From positions 2,108,001 to 2,172,000 of the forward strand of contig OW818697.1 of the NCBI GenBank assembly GCA_942493365.1: a DNA stretch of 64,000 nucleotides, read 5' to 3'. The notes under the pieces were generated by a model. The model was given only the letters and a program-made list of their open reading frames with translations. It was not told the origin of the DNA and searched no databases. This document shows, one piece after another, positions 25,261 through 34,116 of this stretch; the stretch's first letter is position 1; each line of letters starts with the position of its first letter. Origin of the DNA: UBA8949 sp942493365. GTDB taxonomy: Bacteria; Bacillota; Clostridia; Saccharofermentanales; UBA5734. Both the position numbers and the translations under genes were made by a program.

Positions 25261-26544
25261 CTAGGCGAAACTGAGGGCCTGATCGAGGTCGGCGATCAGG
25301 TCTTCGATATCCTCAAGGCCAACCGACAATCGGATCAGGTCGGGCGTGATGCCGCCGGCCGCCAGTTCGGCGTCGGACAGCTGCGAATGGGTGGTGCTGG
25401 CCGGGTGGATGACCAGCGATTTGGCGTCGGCAACGTTGGCCAGCAGCGAGAACAGTTGAAGGTGATCGATGAAGCGCACCGCGGCTTCGCGGCCGCCCTG
25501 GATGCCGAAGGCGAAGATCGAGCCAGCACCCTTGGGCAAATATTTTTGCGCCAGCGCGTGCGACGGATCACCGGGCAGGCCAGGGTAACGAACCCAGGCG
25601 GCCTTGGGGTGCGCAGCCAGGAAGGCGGCGACCTTCTCGGCGTTTTCGACGTGGCGGGCGACGCGCAGCGGCAGCGTTTCCAGACCCTGAATAAACATCC
25701 AGGCGTTGAAGGGGCTGAGGCAGGCGCCGGTATCGCGCAGCAGGGCGACGCGGGCGCGGGTGATAAAGGCGGCGGCGCCGACGTCTTTGGCATAGTTGAG
25801 GCCGTGGTAGCCGGCGTCGGGCTGGGACAGCATGGGGAATTTGTCGGTCGCGCCGTAGTCGAACTTGCCCGCATCGATGATGACGCCGCCGATTGAAGTA
25901 CCGTGGCCGCCGATGAATTTGGTGGCCGAATGAACGATGATGTCGGCGCCGAATTCGATCGGGCGGATCAGGTAGGGCGTGCCAAAGGTGTTGTCAACGA
26001 TCAGCGGCACGCCAGCTTCATGCGCCAGCGCAGCGATGCGTTCGATGTCGGCGACATTGGCCAGGGGGTTGCCGATGGTCTCGACGAAGAAGGCCTTGGT
26101 GTTGGGCTGGACGGCCGTGGCGAAATTCTCCGGCTGCTCGGGGTTGACAAAGGTCGTCTTGATGCCGTAGTGCGGCAGTGTGTTGGCCAGGAGATTGTAG
26201 GTGCCGCCGTACAGCGTCGACGCGGCAACGATGTGGTCACCGGCCTCGGCCACGTTCATGATGGCGTAGGTGATGGCCGCCGAGCCCGAAGCCGTGGCCA
26301 GCGCGGCGATGCCGCCTTCGAGGTCGGCCATGCGCTGCTCGAAAACGTCGGTGGTCGGGTTCATGATGCGGGTGTAAATATTGCCGGCGCGCGACAGGTT
26401 AAACAGATCGGCGCCGTGTTGCGTGTCCTCAAAAATGTAGGAAGTGGTCTGGTAGAGCGGTACCGCGCGCGAGCCGGTAGTCGGATCGGGCACCTGGCCG
26501 GCGTGGATGGAACGGGTGTTGAAGCCGTATTTGGGATTGGTCAT
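25261..26544 (-). CDS. metY: O-acetylhomoserine sulfhydrylase (MetY type, PLP enzyme)
   Basis: This is a 427-residue member of the Cys/Met metabolism PLP family. The start NPKYGFNTRSIHAGQ, YTRIMNPTTDVFE, and SATKFIGGHG with the PLP Lys are all typical. The length of about 430, with the insertion around the YHGL block, fits O-acetylhomoserine sulfhydrylase rather than cystathionine synthase or lyase of about 380 residues. It makes homocysteine from O-acetylhomoserine and sulfide. AAAAGGGGG precedes ATG 26544, and a strong promoter lies at 26595-26623. Two Rrf2 regulators follow in the operon. Confidence 0.92.
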   Translation of the reverse strand: MTNPKYGFNTRSIHAGQVPDPTTGSRAVPLYQTTSYIFEDTQHGADLFNLSRAGNIYTRIMNPTTDVFEQRMADLEGGIAALATASGSAAITYAIMNVAEAGDHIVAASTLYGGTYNLLANTLPHYGIKTTFVNPEQPENFATAVQPNTKAFFVETIGNPLANVADIERIAALAHEAGVPLIVDNTFGTPYLIRPIEFGADIIVHSATKFIGGHGTSIGGVIIDAGKFDYGATDKFPMLSQPDAGYHGLNYAKDVGAAAFITRARVALLRDTGACLSPFNAWMFIQGLETLPLRVARHVENAEKVAAFLAAHPKAAWVRYPGLPGDPSHALAQKYLPKGAGSIFAFGIQGGREAAVRFIDHLQLFSLLANVADAKSLVIHPASTTHSQLSDAELAAGGITPDLIRLSVGLEDIEDLIADLDQALSFA

Positions 26545-26594
26545 TGGAATACCCCCTTTTAATTCGTACTGTTTTGGTGTGATTTATTAGAGTG

Positions 26595-26623
26595 ATGATA
26601 CAATGAGGGACGTGGGTTGTCAA
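26595..26623 (-). promoter_or_regulatory. SigA-type promoter of metY
   Basis: Minus-strand TTGACA (26618-26623), 17-base spacer, TATCAT (26595-26600). The leader is about 45 bases; no riboswitch or T-box features are visible in it. Confidence 0.85.
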
Positions 26624-26644
26624 GATTTTGCTCAATTTATTACT

Positions 26645-26751
26645 TTTCTGTCTGGGAGTATCCCATGTGTGTCAGTCGCTCAAACAGGTCCTCGACGCTG
26701 CGCGTCTGCGGAACTCGCTTTGTGATCACACAGGGATACCCCAGACAGAAA
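26645..26751. repeat. Structured repeat A, copy 1
   Basis: A long hairpin: arms TTTCTGTCTGGG/AGTATCCC (26645-26664) and GGGATACC/CCAGACAGAAA (26733-26751). Inside lies a 29-base core (26684-26712, ACAGGTCCTCGACGCTGCGC...) that is identical to the core at 37418-37446 except for one base. The outer arms differ in sequence between the two copies but still pair. A terminator role is not obvious. Confidence 0.75.
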
Positions 26752-26793
26752 TAAAAGTTGAGCGAATTCTTTATAACCCAGCCTCTTTCAGAG

Positions 26794-26878
26794 AAAGGTT
26801 TTCCTTGTGTTCCAACGAGCGAATAGGTTTTGCGCAGCAAAACTTATCTGAGCGAGTGGGACATCTGGGAAAAACTTT
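26794..26878. repeat. Structured repeat B, copy 1
   Basis: A hairpin with outer arms AAAGGTTTTCC and GGGAAAAACTTT, inner arms GGTTTTGC and GCAAAACT, and between them the conserved strands GTTCCAACGAGCGAAT and CTGAGCGAGTGGGACATCTG. The element also occurs at 37532-37610 with different but still pairing arms. Its left part overlaps the stop of the 289-codon gene. Confidence 0.75.
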
Positions 26879-27746
26879 AAATTTCCTTAACCCGTCGATA
26901 GAAAGTTGATCGAGACGCAATCCCAGACATCGCCATCGCTTCAACAAGGCTGATTTGCTTGGCCCTGAATTGCTTGAAGGCTTCAGCAAATTTCGCATCG
27001 TCAATTGTTGCTTTGGGCCTGCCCTTGTATTTGCCGTTGCTTCGGGCAACTGCTATTCCTTTGCGCTGCAAACTTTTACGTTCACGGCGCGTCGCATAGT
27101 ATTCCGCGATGACAAAAGGAATCAAGGTTGAACGCTCGGATTTGGCATAAACTTTATCGTCTGCTTTGACTCGAATATCGGCGCCTGCAAACAAAATTTC
27201 GGCTAGCGTTTGGGACAAGCGACCTGGCGTGCCGCCAAAATTTTGAAGATTGTCCACGATGACTTCATCGCCATACTGCAATCGTTTCAGGTCGGTCGTA
27301 GCATAATCGAAATCGATAATCTCTTTCGAATCCCGCAGGCGTTCGACGATCAAATTGTCGTTGGCCGCACGCAGCGGCGTGCGAATCAGCCATTCCAACC
27401 GATCATAATAGTCAAGGCCCACGCTCTCCAGCAGTTCCCACAGATCTTCGCGATTTTTGGCGGGCGTTCTTTCGGTTATAAACACCGGTTCATAATTGAC
27501 ACGAAAATAGGACGGCAAACGCATCTCCATTTTGATGCCCGGAATTCCCGCAAAAAGATTGGCTGGCAAACCATCAACGATATCCCAAAAAGGCGAAATA
27601 ATATATTGAAAACTTTCGTCATCGAAATGCTGGTATTCGATTTTGCCGACGCTGATCTTTTCGCCGTAGGGCCCGACTGCCTTGATGATGGCGGCATTGC
27701 GGTAGGCCAAAGTGCCGGTCAGCGGCGTCGTAAACTCATTGGACAC
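26877..27746 (-). CDS. Unknown protein with a resolvase-type C-terminal helix-turn-helix
   Basis: This is a 289-residue protein. Residues about 225-289 read RKGIAVARSNGKYKGRPKAT ... SGIASRSTFYRRVKE, the hinge and HTH of serine resolvases/invertases. The N-terminal 220 residues are not a resolvase catalytic domain: the SxxR-type active-site region is absent. Instead they contain TGTLAYRNAAIIKAVGPYGEK and DIVDGLPANLFAGIPG, which I do not assign. It follows the HipA-like kinase gene by 16 bases. The pairing suggests a kinase/DNA-binding module in which this protein regulates the operon or is the kinase's target. Confidence 0.65.
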   Translation of the reverse strand: MSNEFTTPLTGTLAYRNAAIIKAVGPYGEKISVGKIEYQHFDDESFQYIISPFWDIVDGLPANLFAGIPGIKMEMRLPSYFRVNYEPVFITERTPAKNREDLWELLESVGLDYYDRLEWLIRTPLRAANDNLIVERLRDSKEIIDFDYATTDLKRLQYGDEVIVDNLQNFGGTPGRLSQTLAEILFAGADIRVKADDKVYAKSERSTLIPFVIAEYYATRRERKSLQRKGIAVARSNGKYKGRPKATIDDAKFAEAFKQFRAKQISLVEAMAMSGIASRSTFYRRVKEI

Positions 27747-27762
27747 AGGGTTTCGCCTCCAG

Positions 27763-28612
27763 TTAATTTAATTTGAGATAAGATGACAGCAATATTTTTT
27801 CGTATCTTTGCCGGATCATCGTTGTGTAAAAATCTTGGCGCCTTTGCGATATAAGGTGCGTCCTATCGATCATCTTCGTAATTTGATCCATGTCAAATCG
27901 TTCGACTATCCTGGTTAATGCCCGGTTGCATTCCGTAAAGGATAAACTGCTGATGACTTCAAAGTAGGAACTTTTTTGACCGTTGGCTTTGATCTGAGAG
28001 GTCGGAAAGTTAAAAATTCGTTTGTCCATTTCGGTTTGTGATGATAAGATTAAGTCGATTTTTTCGTCTGTGTTCAACAATGGGAATAAACAAGAGCCGT
28101 TGTCAAAAACAGGCGCTATTCGATAGGCATTGTTCTTCTTGATAAAACCCCAGTTGCTGCCATGGCGGTCAAAATTGCCTAGCAGAGCGTCGATGATGTA
28201 CATGTCCCAAAAGCAATCAATGGTTTCCGGGACATTAGTCAGCTTGATATTGCTTTGCAGCATCGCGATGATGTCATCATAGTCGTACTGATACTTTTCT
28301 CGGTCTTCATCCAGCGAAGCTGTCCCCAACACCATTAAAGGGGACGAAAGTTTCGTCCTGATCCAAAAAATCGCGAATCAGCACAATTTCTTTGTTGTCA
28401 TAGAGTCCCAGCTCGGTCTCCTGGGCCGTGACCCCCAGAATGGAAAAGATGTGACTGCCAAGATATTCTGACACATGATTGAACCGAAAGCCTTCGGGCG
28501 AATTCTTGCGGAACTTGGCAAAGTAGGCTTTATCCTTGATTAAAATGCCGATTTTCTTTTCGGCACCTGAGTAAAAACGATGGCTGAGCGGATACCTCGA
28601 ATAGTCTGTCAT
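27763..28612 (-). pseudogene. HipA/CtkA-like kinase with a frameshift
   Basis: Two overlapping frames together encode a kinase of about 280 residues. The N-terminal frame (28612-28307) has IKDKAYFAKFRKN with the likely ATP-binding Lys. The C-terminal frame (28335-27763) has LLGNFDRHGSNWGF and APVFDNGS, the HipA-family catalytic loop and metal-binding Asp. The frames fit together if one G of the GGGG run at 28324-28327 is removed (GVG-TASLDEDREKY). It may be a real inactivation, a phase-type slip or a sequencing error. Start 28612 has AGGAGA upstream and a consensus promoter. Confidence 0.8.
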
Positions 28613-28636
28613 AACGCAACATCTCCTGACAGACTC

Positions 28637-28665
28637 ATGTTAGAGCAAATCGCGAATTGTGTCAA
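28637..28665 (-). promoter_or_regulatory. SigA-type promoter of the HipA-like kinase operon
   Basis: Minus-strand TTGACA (28660-28665), 17-base spacer, TAACAT (28637-28642), about 25 bases before the kinase start. Confidence 0.8.
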
Positions 28666-28704
28666 TAGGGTATGCTATTTATGAGACATAAAGCTGCCGC
28701 AGGC

Positions 28705-28726
28705 CGAGGACCTGTTTGAGCGACTG
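28705..28726 (-). repeat. Partial copy of repeat A
   Basis: On the minus strand CAGTCGCTCAAACAGGTCCT and the following CG match 26673-26694 exactly (22 bases). It then continues as a degenerate GCCTGCGG. The long arms are missing, so it is a decayed copy between sbcC and the kinase gene. Confidence 0.65.
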
Positions 28727-28787
28727 GCGCATATAGGGCAATCACAGACAAAAACTTAAACATGTTGAACCGAAATTTTCCAAAGGC

Positions 28788-31700
28788 TTATCCGTGTTCA
28801 AGTATGATTCTACTCCCATGCTGCCCATCGGCAGGCGTGATAATCAGATGCGTACCAATCCGGTGGCGCAGTTCGGGGACGTGGCTGATCAGGCCGATCA
28901 GGCGCTGCGGGCTGCTGATGCGTTCGAGCGAATCCATGACGATGTCGAGGAGATCGACGTCGAGCGAGCCGAAGCCTTCGTCGAGGAAGAAGAATTCGAG
29001 ACGGCTCTGGCCGCGGATCTGGATCTGGCTGGACAGAGCGAGGGCCAAGGCCAGCGAGGCCATGAAGGTTTCGCCGCCCGACAGCGAGCCGGCCAGGCGC
29101 ACCTCGCCGCCGTTCATCTGGTCGCGGATAACAAAGGCACGGTCGGCGTCGAGCTCGAGGGCGTAGCGATAGCGGGTCATGGTCTGCAGGTATTCGGTAG
29201 CCTCGGCGACGATGGCGCGCAGGCGTTCTTCGGCGACAAATTCGACAAAGGCGTTGCCGCGGACGAGGGCATCGATCTGGGCGATGCGGTCGCGGGTGGC
29301 GACGGCGTCTTGGTATTCGCCCTCCTTCTGACGGCGCAAGGCCACGTTGTTCTGCAGCTCGGCCAGCTTGCGGCGGGCGCGGTCGGCGACCAGACGGGCT
29401 TCGTCCAGCGCCGCGGCGGCGGTCTGGCTGGCGGTCTCGATGGCCGTCCAGGCGGCATCATCGATCCAGCGGCCTTGCAGCTGCTGGTCGCAGTTGCGCA
29501 ACTGCAACACGATGTCACGCGAGGCCTCATCGTATTGCGCCAACTGCTGCTGCAGCGCGGCGGCGGCGGCCGGCTCGAGGCGGGCGGCGGCCAGCGCCGC
29601 GCCATCGGCAAAACCGGTCGGTTTGAGCAATTTGGCCAGTTGGGTGGTCAGTTTGTCGAGCTGGACCTGCGTCATGTCACGGCGGGTCTGCAGCTCGATG
29701 CGGCGGTGTTCGAGGGGCTGACGTTGACCTTCCAGCTTCTGCTGGTCGGCCTGCAGGCGTTCACTTTCCTGTTTAGCCTGCTGCAGGAGACCGCGAATCG
29801 CCGCCAGTTCCTGCTGGATCGCCTGAAAACTCATGGTCTCTTGCGCAGTGTCCGGCAGCAGGCTGGTCAGCTCAAGCTGGTGCTTCGTGGCCTGCGCAGC
29901 CAACTCCTGCAGCAGTTGCTCGCGGCCAGCCAGTTCACCGATCAGACTGATCTGATTGCCCTGCTCGAGCTGCAACTGGCGCTGAAGCTGGCGGAGTTGG
30001 TCTTCCAAAACGGGTATTTTCTTTTGCAATTCAGAGAGTTCTATCTCTTGATTGTAAATCCGATCCATTTCAAGCTCCGGATCGTCCAGGGTGTCCAATT
30101 GCGGCTGGCGAGCCAGGATAGTCGAAGCGACGGGCCGCAGATAGGCCATTTGCGCGCGCAACTGCTCGATCTGGCGGCGGCTGGACGCTTCGCGGACTTC
30201 GGCCTGCACCAGTTGGCGGCGCAGGCTTTCCAGATCGGCCTCGCTCGGCAGGTTCGCCGGTCGGGTCAGTTGCGTGGCGGGCAACGGGTGCTCGCGGGAA
30301 CCGCAAACCGGGCAAGGCTGGCCATCGCGCAATTGGCCGGCCACGCTCTGAATCACTTCAGCCAGTTCGGCTGAGATGGACAAATCGGTCCGGTTGACCT
30401 GATCGGTCAATTCCTTGAGCTGGGTGGCCAGATTGACATGCAGGATTTCCTCGGCCTCACACTCTTGTTCGTATTTGACGCGCTGGCGATAGACGTTGAG
30501 CCATTTTTCGAGATCCTGTCGCCAAACCGGGTTGATATGCAGATTTTGCTGGAGCTGGCGCATCTCCTGGAGGGTGTTGCGCAATTGATCGGCTTTCTGT
30601 TCCAATGTCAGCGCCGCATGACCGGCTGCCTGTTCGCGCTCGCGCAGGGCTTGCTGTTCCTGGGTGTAATCGGTCTGTTTGGCGGTCAGGCTGTCCAGCT
30701 GTCCCGCCAGGTCAGCTGCCCGCTCGAGCTGGCGAATGCGCACATCGGCAGCCGCCTGACGTGGCACCGATTGAGTTTGATGCTCAGCCCAAGCCAAATG
30801 GCTGGCCTTGATTTTCTGGTCGATGTCAGCTAATTCGGCGACGAGGGCTGCCAGATCAATTTCCACCTGAGCCGCGGTCGGCAGCATCTGCTGCTGTTCC
30901 TGCCAGACTGGCCAGATCGGCTCGGCTGCCGCGGCCAAGGTCAAGCGCTGACGGTCGGCGGCGCGTTCGACGGCCTGTTCGGCGAGCGTTTGCTGGGTTG
31001 CCAGCAACGACTCCTTTTGCACGACCAACTGGTGTACGGCCTGCGCCGCGGCCCATTCCCGCTGGCCAGCCTCGTGCCGGGCGGTCGCCGTCTTCAGCGC
31101 CAGTTCGTCGTCGACCACCGTCTGCTGCAGGGCGGCGATAGCCTCGTCCGAGGCGTCCTGCAGCATCTCCAGACTGCCTTCCATGGTGCGCAGCTCGTCT
31201 TCGACCCGGCGGCGACCGATGGCGACTTTGCGGCTCAGTTCGCGCCCGTATTCTTCAAGGCAAAACAGCCGCTCAAGCATGTCGCTTTTGTCTTTTTTGC
31301 CCAAGAGCAAAAATTCCTGAAATTGGTTTTGCGGCAGGACGACAGCGCGCGTGAAGTCTTCAAACTTCAGTCCGAGTAGCTTTTCGACCGCCGCATCGAC
31401 TTCGCCGGCCTTATCGGCCAACACCCGACCGCGTTGGTCGCCGTCCAGTTCGATCAGACGGCAAACGCGCAATTCGCTGGCGTCCGGGGTGTTTTTTTTA
31501 CGCTTGTAGGAGCGTTCGATCAGGTAGGTGCGGCGCTCGCCGTCCAGGCTGAGCTCGAAGGTCAGGCTGACCGCCGCCTGTTCGCTGCCGCTGTTGATAA
31601 TGCCCTGGGTCTTGTGGCTGGCGCGGCTGATCTGCCCGTAAAGCGCCAGGGTCATGGCGTCCAGCACGGTCGACTTGCCGCTGCCGGTCGGGCCAAAGAT

Positions 31701-31796
31701 GCCGAAGAGACCGCAGCCGCTGATCGGGCGGAAGTCAACCGTCTGTTGGTCGCGATAGCTTTGCAGGCCGGCGAGGGTCAGCAGCAGCGGCTTCAT
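28788..31796 (-). CDS. sbcC: Exonuclease subunit SbcC
   Basis: This is a 1,002-residue Rad50-like ATPase. Walker A FGPTGSGKST lies near residue 35, long coiled coils flank a zinc-hook CPVCGSREHP near residue 500, and the ABC signature LSGGETFMASLALALAL and Walker B FFFLDEGFGSLD lie near the C-terminus. With SbcD it opens hairpins and processes DNA ends. It overlaps sbcD by four bases (ATGA). Confidence 0.96.
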   Translation of the reverse strand: MKPLLLTLAGLQSYRDQQTVDFRPISGCGLFGIFGPTGSGKSTVLDAMTLALYGQISRASHKTQGIINSGSEQAAVSLTFELSLDGERRTYLIERSYKRKKNTPDASELRVCRLIELDGDQRGRVLADKAGEVDAAVEKLLGLKFEDFTRAVVLPQNQFQEFLLLGKKDKSDMLERLFCLEEYGRELSRKVAIGRRRVEDELRTMEGSLEMLQDASDEAIAALQQTVVDDELALKTATARHEAGQREWAAAQAVHQLVVQKESLLATQQTLAEQAVERAADRQRLTLAAAAEPIWPVWQEQQQMLPTAAQVEIDLAALVAELADIDQKIKASHLAWAEHQTQSVPRQAAADVRIRQLERAADLAGQLDSLTAKQTDYTQEQQALREREQAAGHAALTLEQKADQLRNTLQEMRQLQQNLHINPVWRQDLEKWLNVYRQRVKYEQECEAEEILHVNLATQLKELTDQVNRTDLSISAELAEVIQSVAGQLRDGQPCPVCGSREHPLPATQLTRPANLPSEADLESLRRQLVQAEVREASSRRQIEQLRAQMAYLRPVASTILARQPQLDTLDDPELEMDRIYNQEIELSELQKKIPVLEDQLRQLQRQLQLEQGNQISLIGELAGREQLLQELAAQATKHQLELTSLLPDTAQETMSFQAIQQELAAIRGLLQQAKQESERLQADQQKLEGQRQPLEHRRIELQTRRDMTQVQLDKLTTQLAKLLKPTGFADGAALAAARLEPAAAAALQQQLAQYDEASRDIVLQLRNCDQQLQGRWIDDAAWTAIETASQTAAAALDEARLVADRARRKLAELQNNVALRRQKEGEYQDAVATRDRIAQIDALVRGNAFVEFVAEERLRAIVAEATEYLQTMTRYRYALELDADRAFVIRDQMNGGEVRLAGSLSGGETFMASLALALALSSQIQIRGQSRLEFFFLDEGFGSLDVDLLDIVMDSLERISSPQRLIGLISHVPELRHRIGTHLIITPADGQHGSRIILEHG

Positions 31797-33028
31797 GGCT
31801 CCACCTCCGCTTCGGCAGCGGCCAGTCGGATAAAGTCGGCCAGCACGGCAGCGGGGATTTCGACGCCGTGGCGGAGCAGGTAAAACTCGGTAAATAAATC
31901 CTCGATGCGCCGTCCTGCCCGATTGGCGGCCGCTTCGACGGCCGCGGCGCTGCCGGTCAGTAGGGTGCGAATGTAAAGGATGCCGGGGTTCAGCTCGCGC
32001 AGGGCCTTGGTTTCGGTCGCTGTCAGCAGGCGGTCGGACGTGATTTCAACATCAATCCAGCAATCGGCGTCGCGTCCCTCTTCGGCCCAGGTCATGGCCT
32101 GCGCCAATCCTTCGCGCGCCTGCCAGCGGCGCAGCGGTCGGCCACTTTGCAACGGCAGGAGGCTGATCTGCGCCGGTTGCCCAGGCTGCGCCTCAATCAG
32201 CGTGACCGACTTGGCCGTACCGGCTTCGGAAAAGCTGTAGGCCAGCGGCGATCCGGCGTAGACCGCCGGCGCCGGGCTGCCCTGGATGGTTTGTGGCCGA
32301 TGCAAATGCCCCAGCGCGATGTATTGCGCCGCAGCCGGCAGGCCAGCCGGATCGACCAGCATGGCAGCCCCCAGCTGCAGCGTGCGTTCGGAGTCGGAGC
32401 CCCAGCCGCCCTGCACAAAGAGGTGCGTCGCGATCAAGTTGACGGTGTCGGGCGAAAAATGCGCGTCGGCCAGACCGCCCAGCAACCCGGCGATGCGTGC
32501 TGAATACGCTTGCTGCACCACGGTTTCACCCTCGAGCAGTTCGGTCATTTCGGAGAGCCGCGCTTCAGATGGGTAGGGCAGCGTCAGGATGGTGGCGGCG
32601 CAGTCGGCAAAAGCCGGCCGCAACCGCAGCCAGCCGGGGCCGGCCGCCTCGAGGATGTCGGGGCCGTCGTGGCGCGACTGGTATTCACCGGCGTCGGAGG
32701 CCGGGTAGCCTAGAAGGTAGATGCCGTGCCGGTAGGCCAGCGGGGCCGCGGCCGACAGCCGATCGGGGTTGTCGTGATTGCCGGCGATGACGATAATGGC
32801 TCGTCGGCCCTGATCAGCCAGGCGTTCCAACGCGTCAAAGAGCAGGGTCTCGGCGGCCGCTGGCGGGTTGTAGGTGTCAAAGACATCGCCGGTGACCAGC
32901 AGCAAATCGACGGCCTGGTCACGGCAAATGCCACCCAATTCATCGAGAAAAGCCGCCTGTTCAGCCAGGCGGCTGTTTTGTTCAAGGCTTCTGCCCAGAT
33001 GCCAGTCAGCCGTGTGCAGGATTCTCAT
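31793..33028 (-). CDS. sbcD: Exonuclease subunit SbcD
   Basis: This is a 411-residue Mre11-like metallophosphoesterase. The metal-binding motifs are complete: HTADWHLGR, VTGDVFD, IAGNHDNPDR, ATHLFVQGG and LGHLHRPQ. ATG 33028 has GGAGG five bases upstream. It forms an operon with sbcC. Confidence 0.96.
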   Translation of the reverse strand: MRILHTADWHLGRSLEQNSRLAEQAAFLDELGGICRDQAVDLLLVTGDVFDTYNPPAAAETLLFDALERLADQGRRAIIVIAGNHDNPDRLSAAAPLAYRHGIYLLGYPASDAGEYQSRHDGPDILEAAGPGWLRLRPAFADCAATILTLPYPSEARLSEMTELLEGETVVQQAYSARIAGLLGGLADAHFSPDTVNLIATHLFVQGGWGSDSERTLQLGAAMLVDPAGLPAAAQYIALGHLHRPQTIQGSPAPAVYAGSPLAYSFSEAGTAKSVTLIEAQPGQPAQISLLPLQSGRPLRRWQAREGLAQAMTWAEEGRDADCWIDVEITSDRLLTATETKALRELNPGILYIRTLLTGSAAAVEAAANRAGRRIEDLFTEFYLLRHGVEIPAAVLADFIRLAAAEAEVEP

Positions 33029-33061
33029 CGGGACCTCCGCGCCAGCAGTTATTTAACAAAA

Positions 33062-33070
33062 ATTATAACA
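33062..33070 (-). promoter_or_regulatory. Extended -10 promoter of sbcDC
   Basis: Minus-strand TGTTATAAT, an extended -10 box, lies 34 bases before the sbcD start. No good -35 box is seen. Confidence 0.5.
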
Positions 33071-33082
33071 CATCCCTGGGCG

Positions 33083-33961
33083 TCAGGTGTTTTCCTTGCG
33101 AAAAATGCTCGGCGTCTTGCCGGTTTCTTGGAGAAAAACGGCCGAGAAGCGACTGGCCGACTGGAAACCGCACATTTGCCCGATGTCGGACGCCGGCAGC
33201 GCGGTATGAATCAGCATTTGCTTGGCATTGCAAACGCGAACACGCAGCAGAAAGCAGTAGGGACTGATATCAAAGGCCTTTTTGAAACTGCGGATAAAAT
33301 GAAAACTTTGCATGCCGGTCAGTTCGGCGAGCCGGTCGACGGTCAAACGAAAATGAAAATTATTCTGTATAAAAGCGATGACATCCCGGAAGCGTTCCTG
33401 TTCACCGGTCATTTCGTCCACCGCAATCAGTTCGGCCTGCACCGGGCGCTGAAAATAATGACGAATCAGCAAGAGGGCCAGTTCTTCACTCATGCACTTC
33501 AGCATCACCTCGCGGCCGCCTTCGCTGGAGCGGTTTTCAAAAATCATGCGCGAAATCATATGTTGGATGTCCGGCTTCAATTGATAGGCGGTCAGCGGGA
33601 AAACACCCTTGAAGGTCATGCCGGAAATCTGCCGGATGATGCGATCGATGTCCGCCGGTTCAAAGAAAATCAGGATATAGGATATTCCGTGCAACGTTCG
33701 TTTGACCCCGTGTGTCACGCCGGGCGCGATCGGGATCAGTTGCCCAGGGTGGCAGTCAATCTCGCGATTGCCGATTGTCAAGCGAGGAATGCGGGAGATC
33801 GGTATGAGAAATTCGTAAAGTTCGTGGCAGTCCTGAAAACCCGCCGGCAAGATTATTGGGCTTTTTGTCATGACCATCTGCATAAAATTGCTGCTGATAA
33901 TTGAGAAGTTCTGCGGTTTGTTGATCGTCATGATGGACAGATTGAATTTATTAGACGGCAT
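33083..33961 (-). CDS. AraC-family transcriptional regulator
   Basis: This is a 292-residue protein. The N-terminal cupin-like sensor domain (LIPIAPGVTHGVKRT) is followed by two helix-turn-helix units: LTVDRLAELTGMQSFHFIRSF and ALPASDIGQMCGFQSASRFS with the terminal FLQETGKTPSIFRK. ATG 33961 is preferred because GGAAGGAG lies eight bases upstream. It is divergent from the S11-like gene, which it may control. The inducer is unknown. Confidence 0.88.
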   Translation of the reverse strand: MPSNKFNLSIMTINKPQNFSIISSNFMQMVMTKSPIILPAGFQDCHELYEFLIPISRIPRLTIGNREIDCHPGQLIPIAPGVTHGVKRTLHGISYILIFFEPADIDRIIRQISGMTFKGVFPLTAYQLKPDIQHMISRMIFENRSSEGGREVMLKCMSEELALLLIRHYFQRPVQAELIAVDEMTGEQERFRDVIAFIQNNFHFRLTVDRLAELTGMQSFHFIRSFKKAFDISPYCFLLRVRVCNAKQMLIHTALPASDIGQMCGFQSASRFSAVFLQETGKTPSIFRKENT

Positions 33962-34116
33962 CGAGAGGGCTCCTTCCTTGTAGCCTGCGACAATGCGGAT
34001 AAAAAAATTATAGAGCCAAACGCAAATTGATGCAAGCATTCAATTGTTATCAATACGACAAGTATGCTAAAATTGGAATGTATTACAATACGTTTTCGAA
34101 TTTACGGAGGTCAGCA

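Noticed and set aside
26628..26909. Short open frames in the 26.6-26.9 kb gap
   Set aside because: They run through the hairpin repeats A and B and have no coding features.
28794..30374. 526-codon open frame opposite sbcC
   Set aside because: It mirrors the coding frame of a clear sbcC gene; no ribosome site and no recognisable domain.
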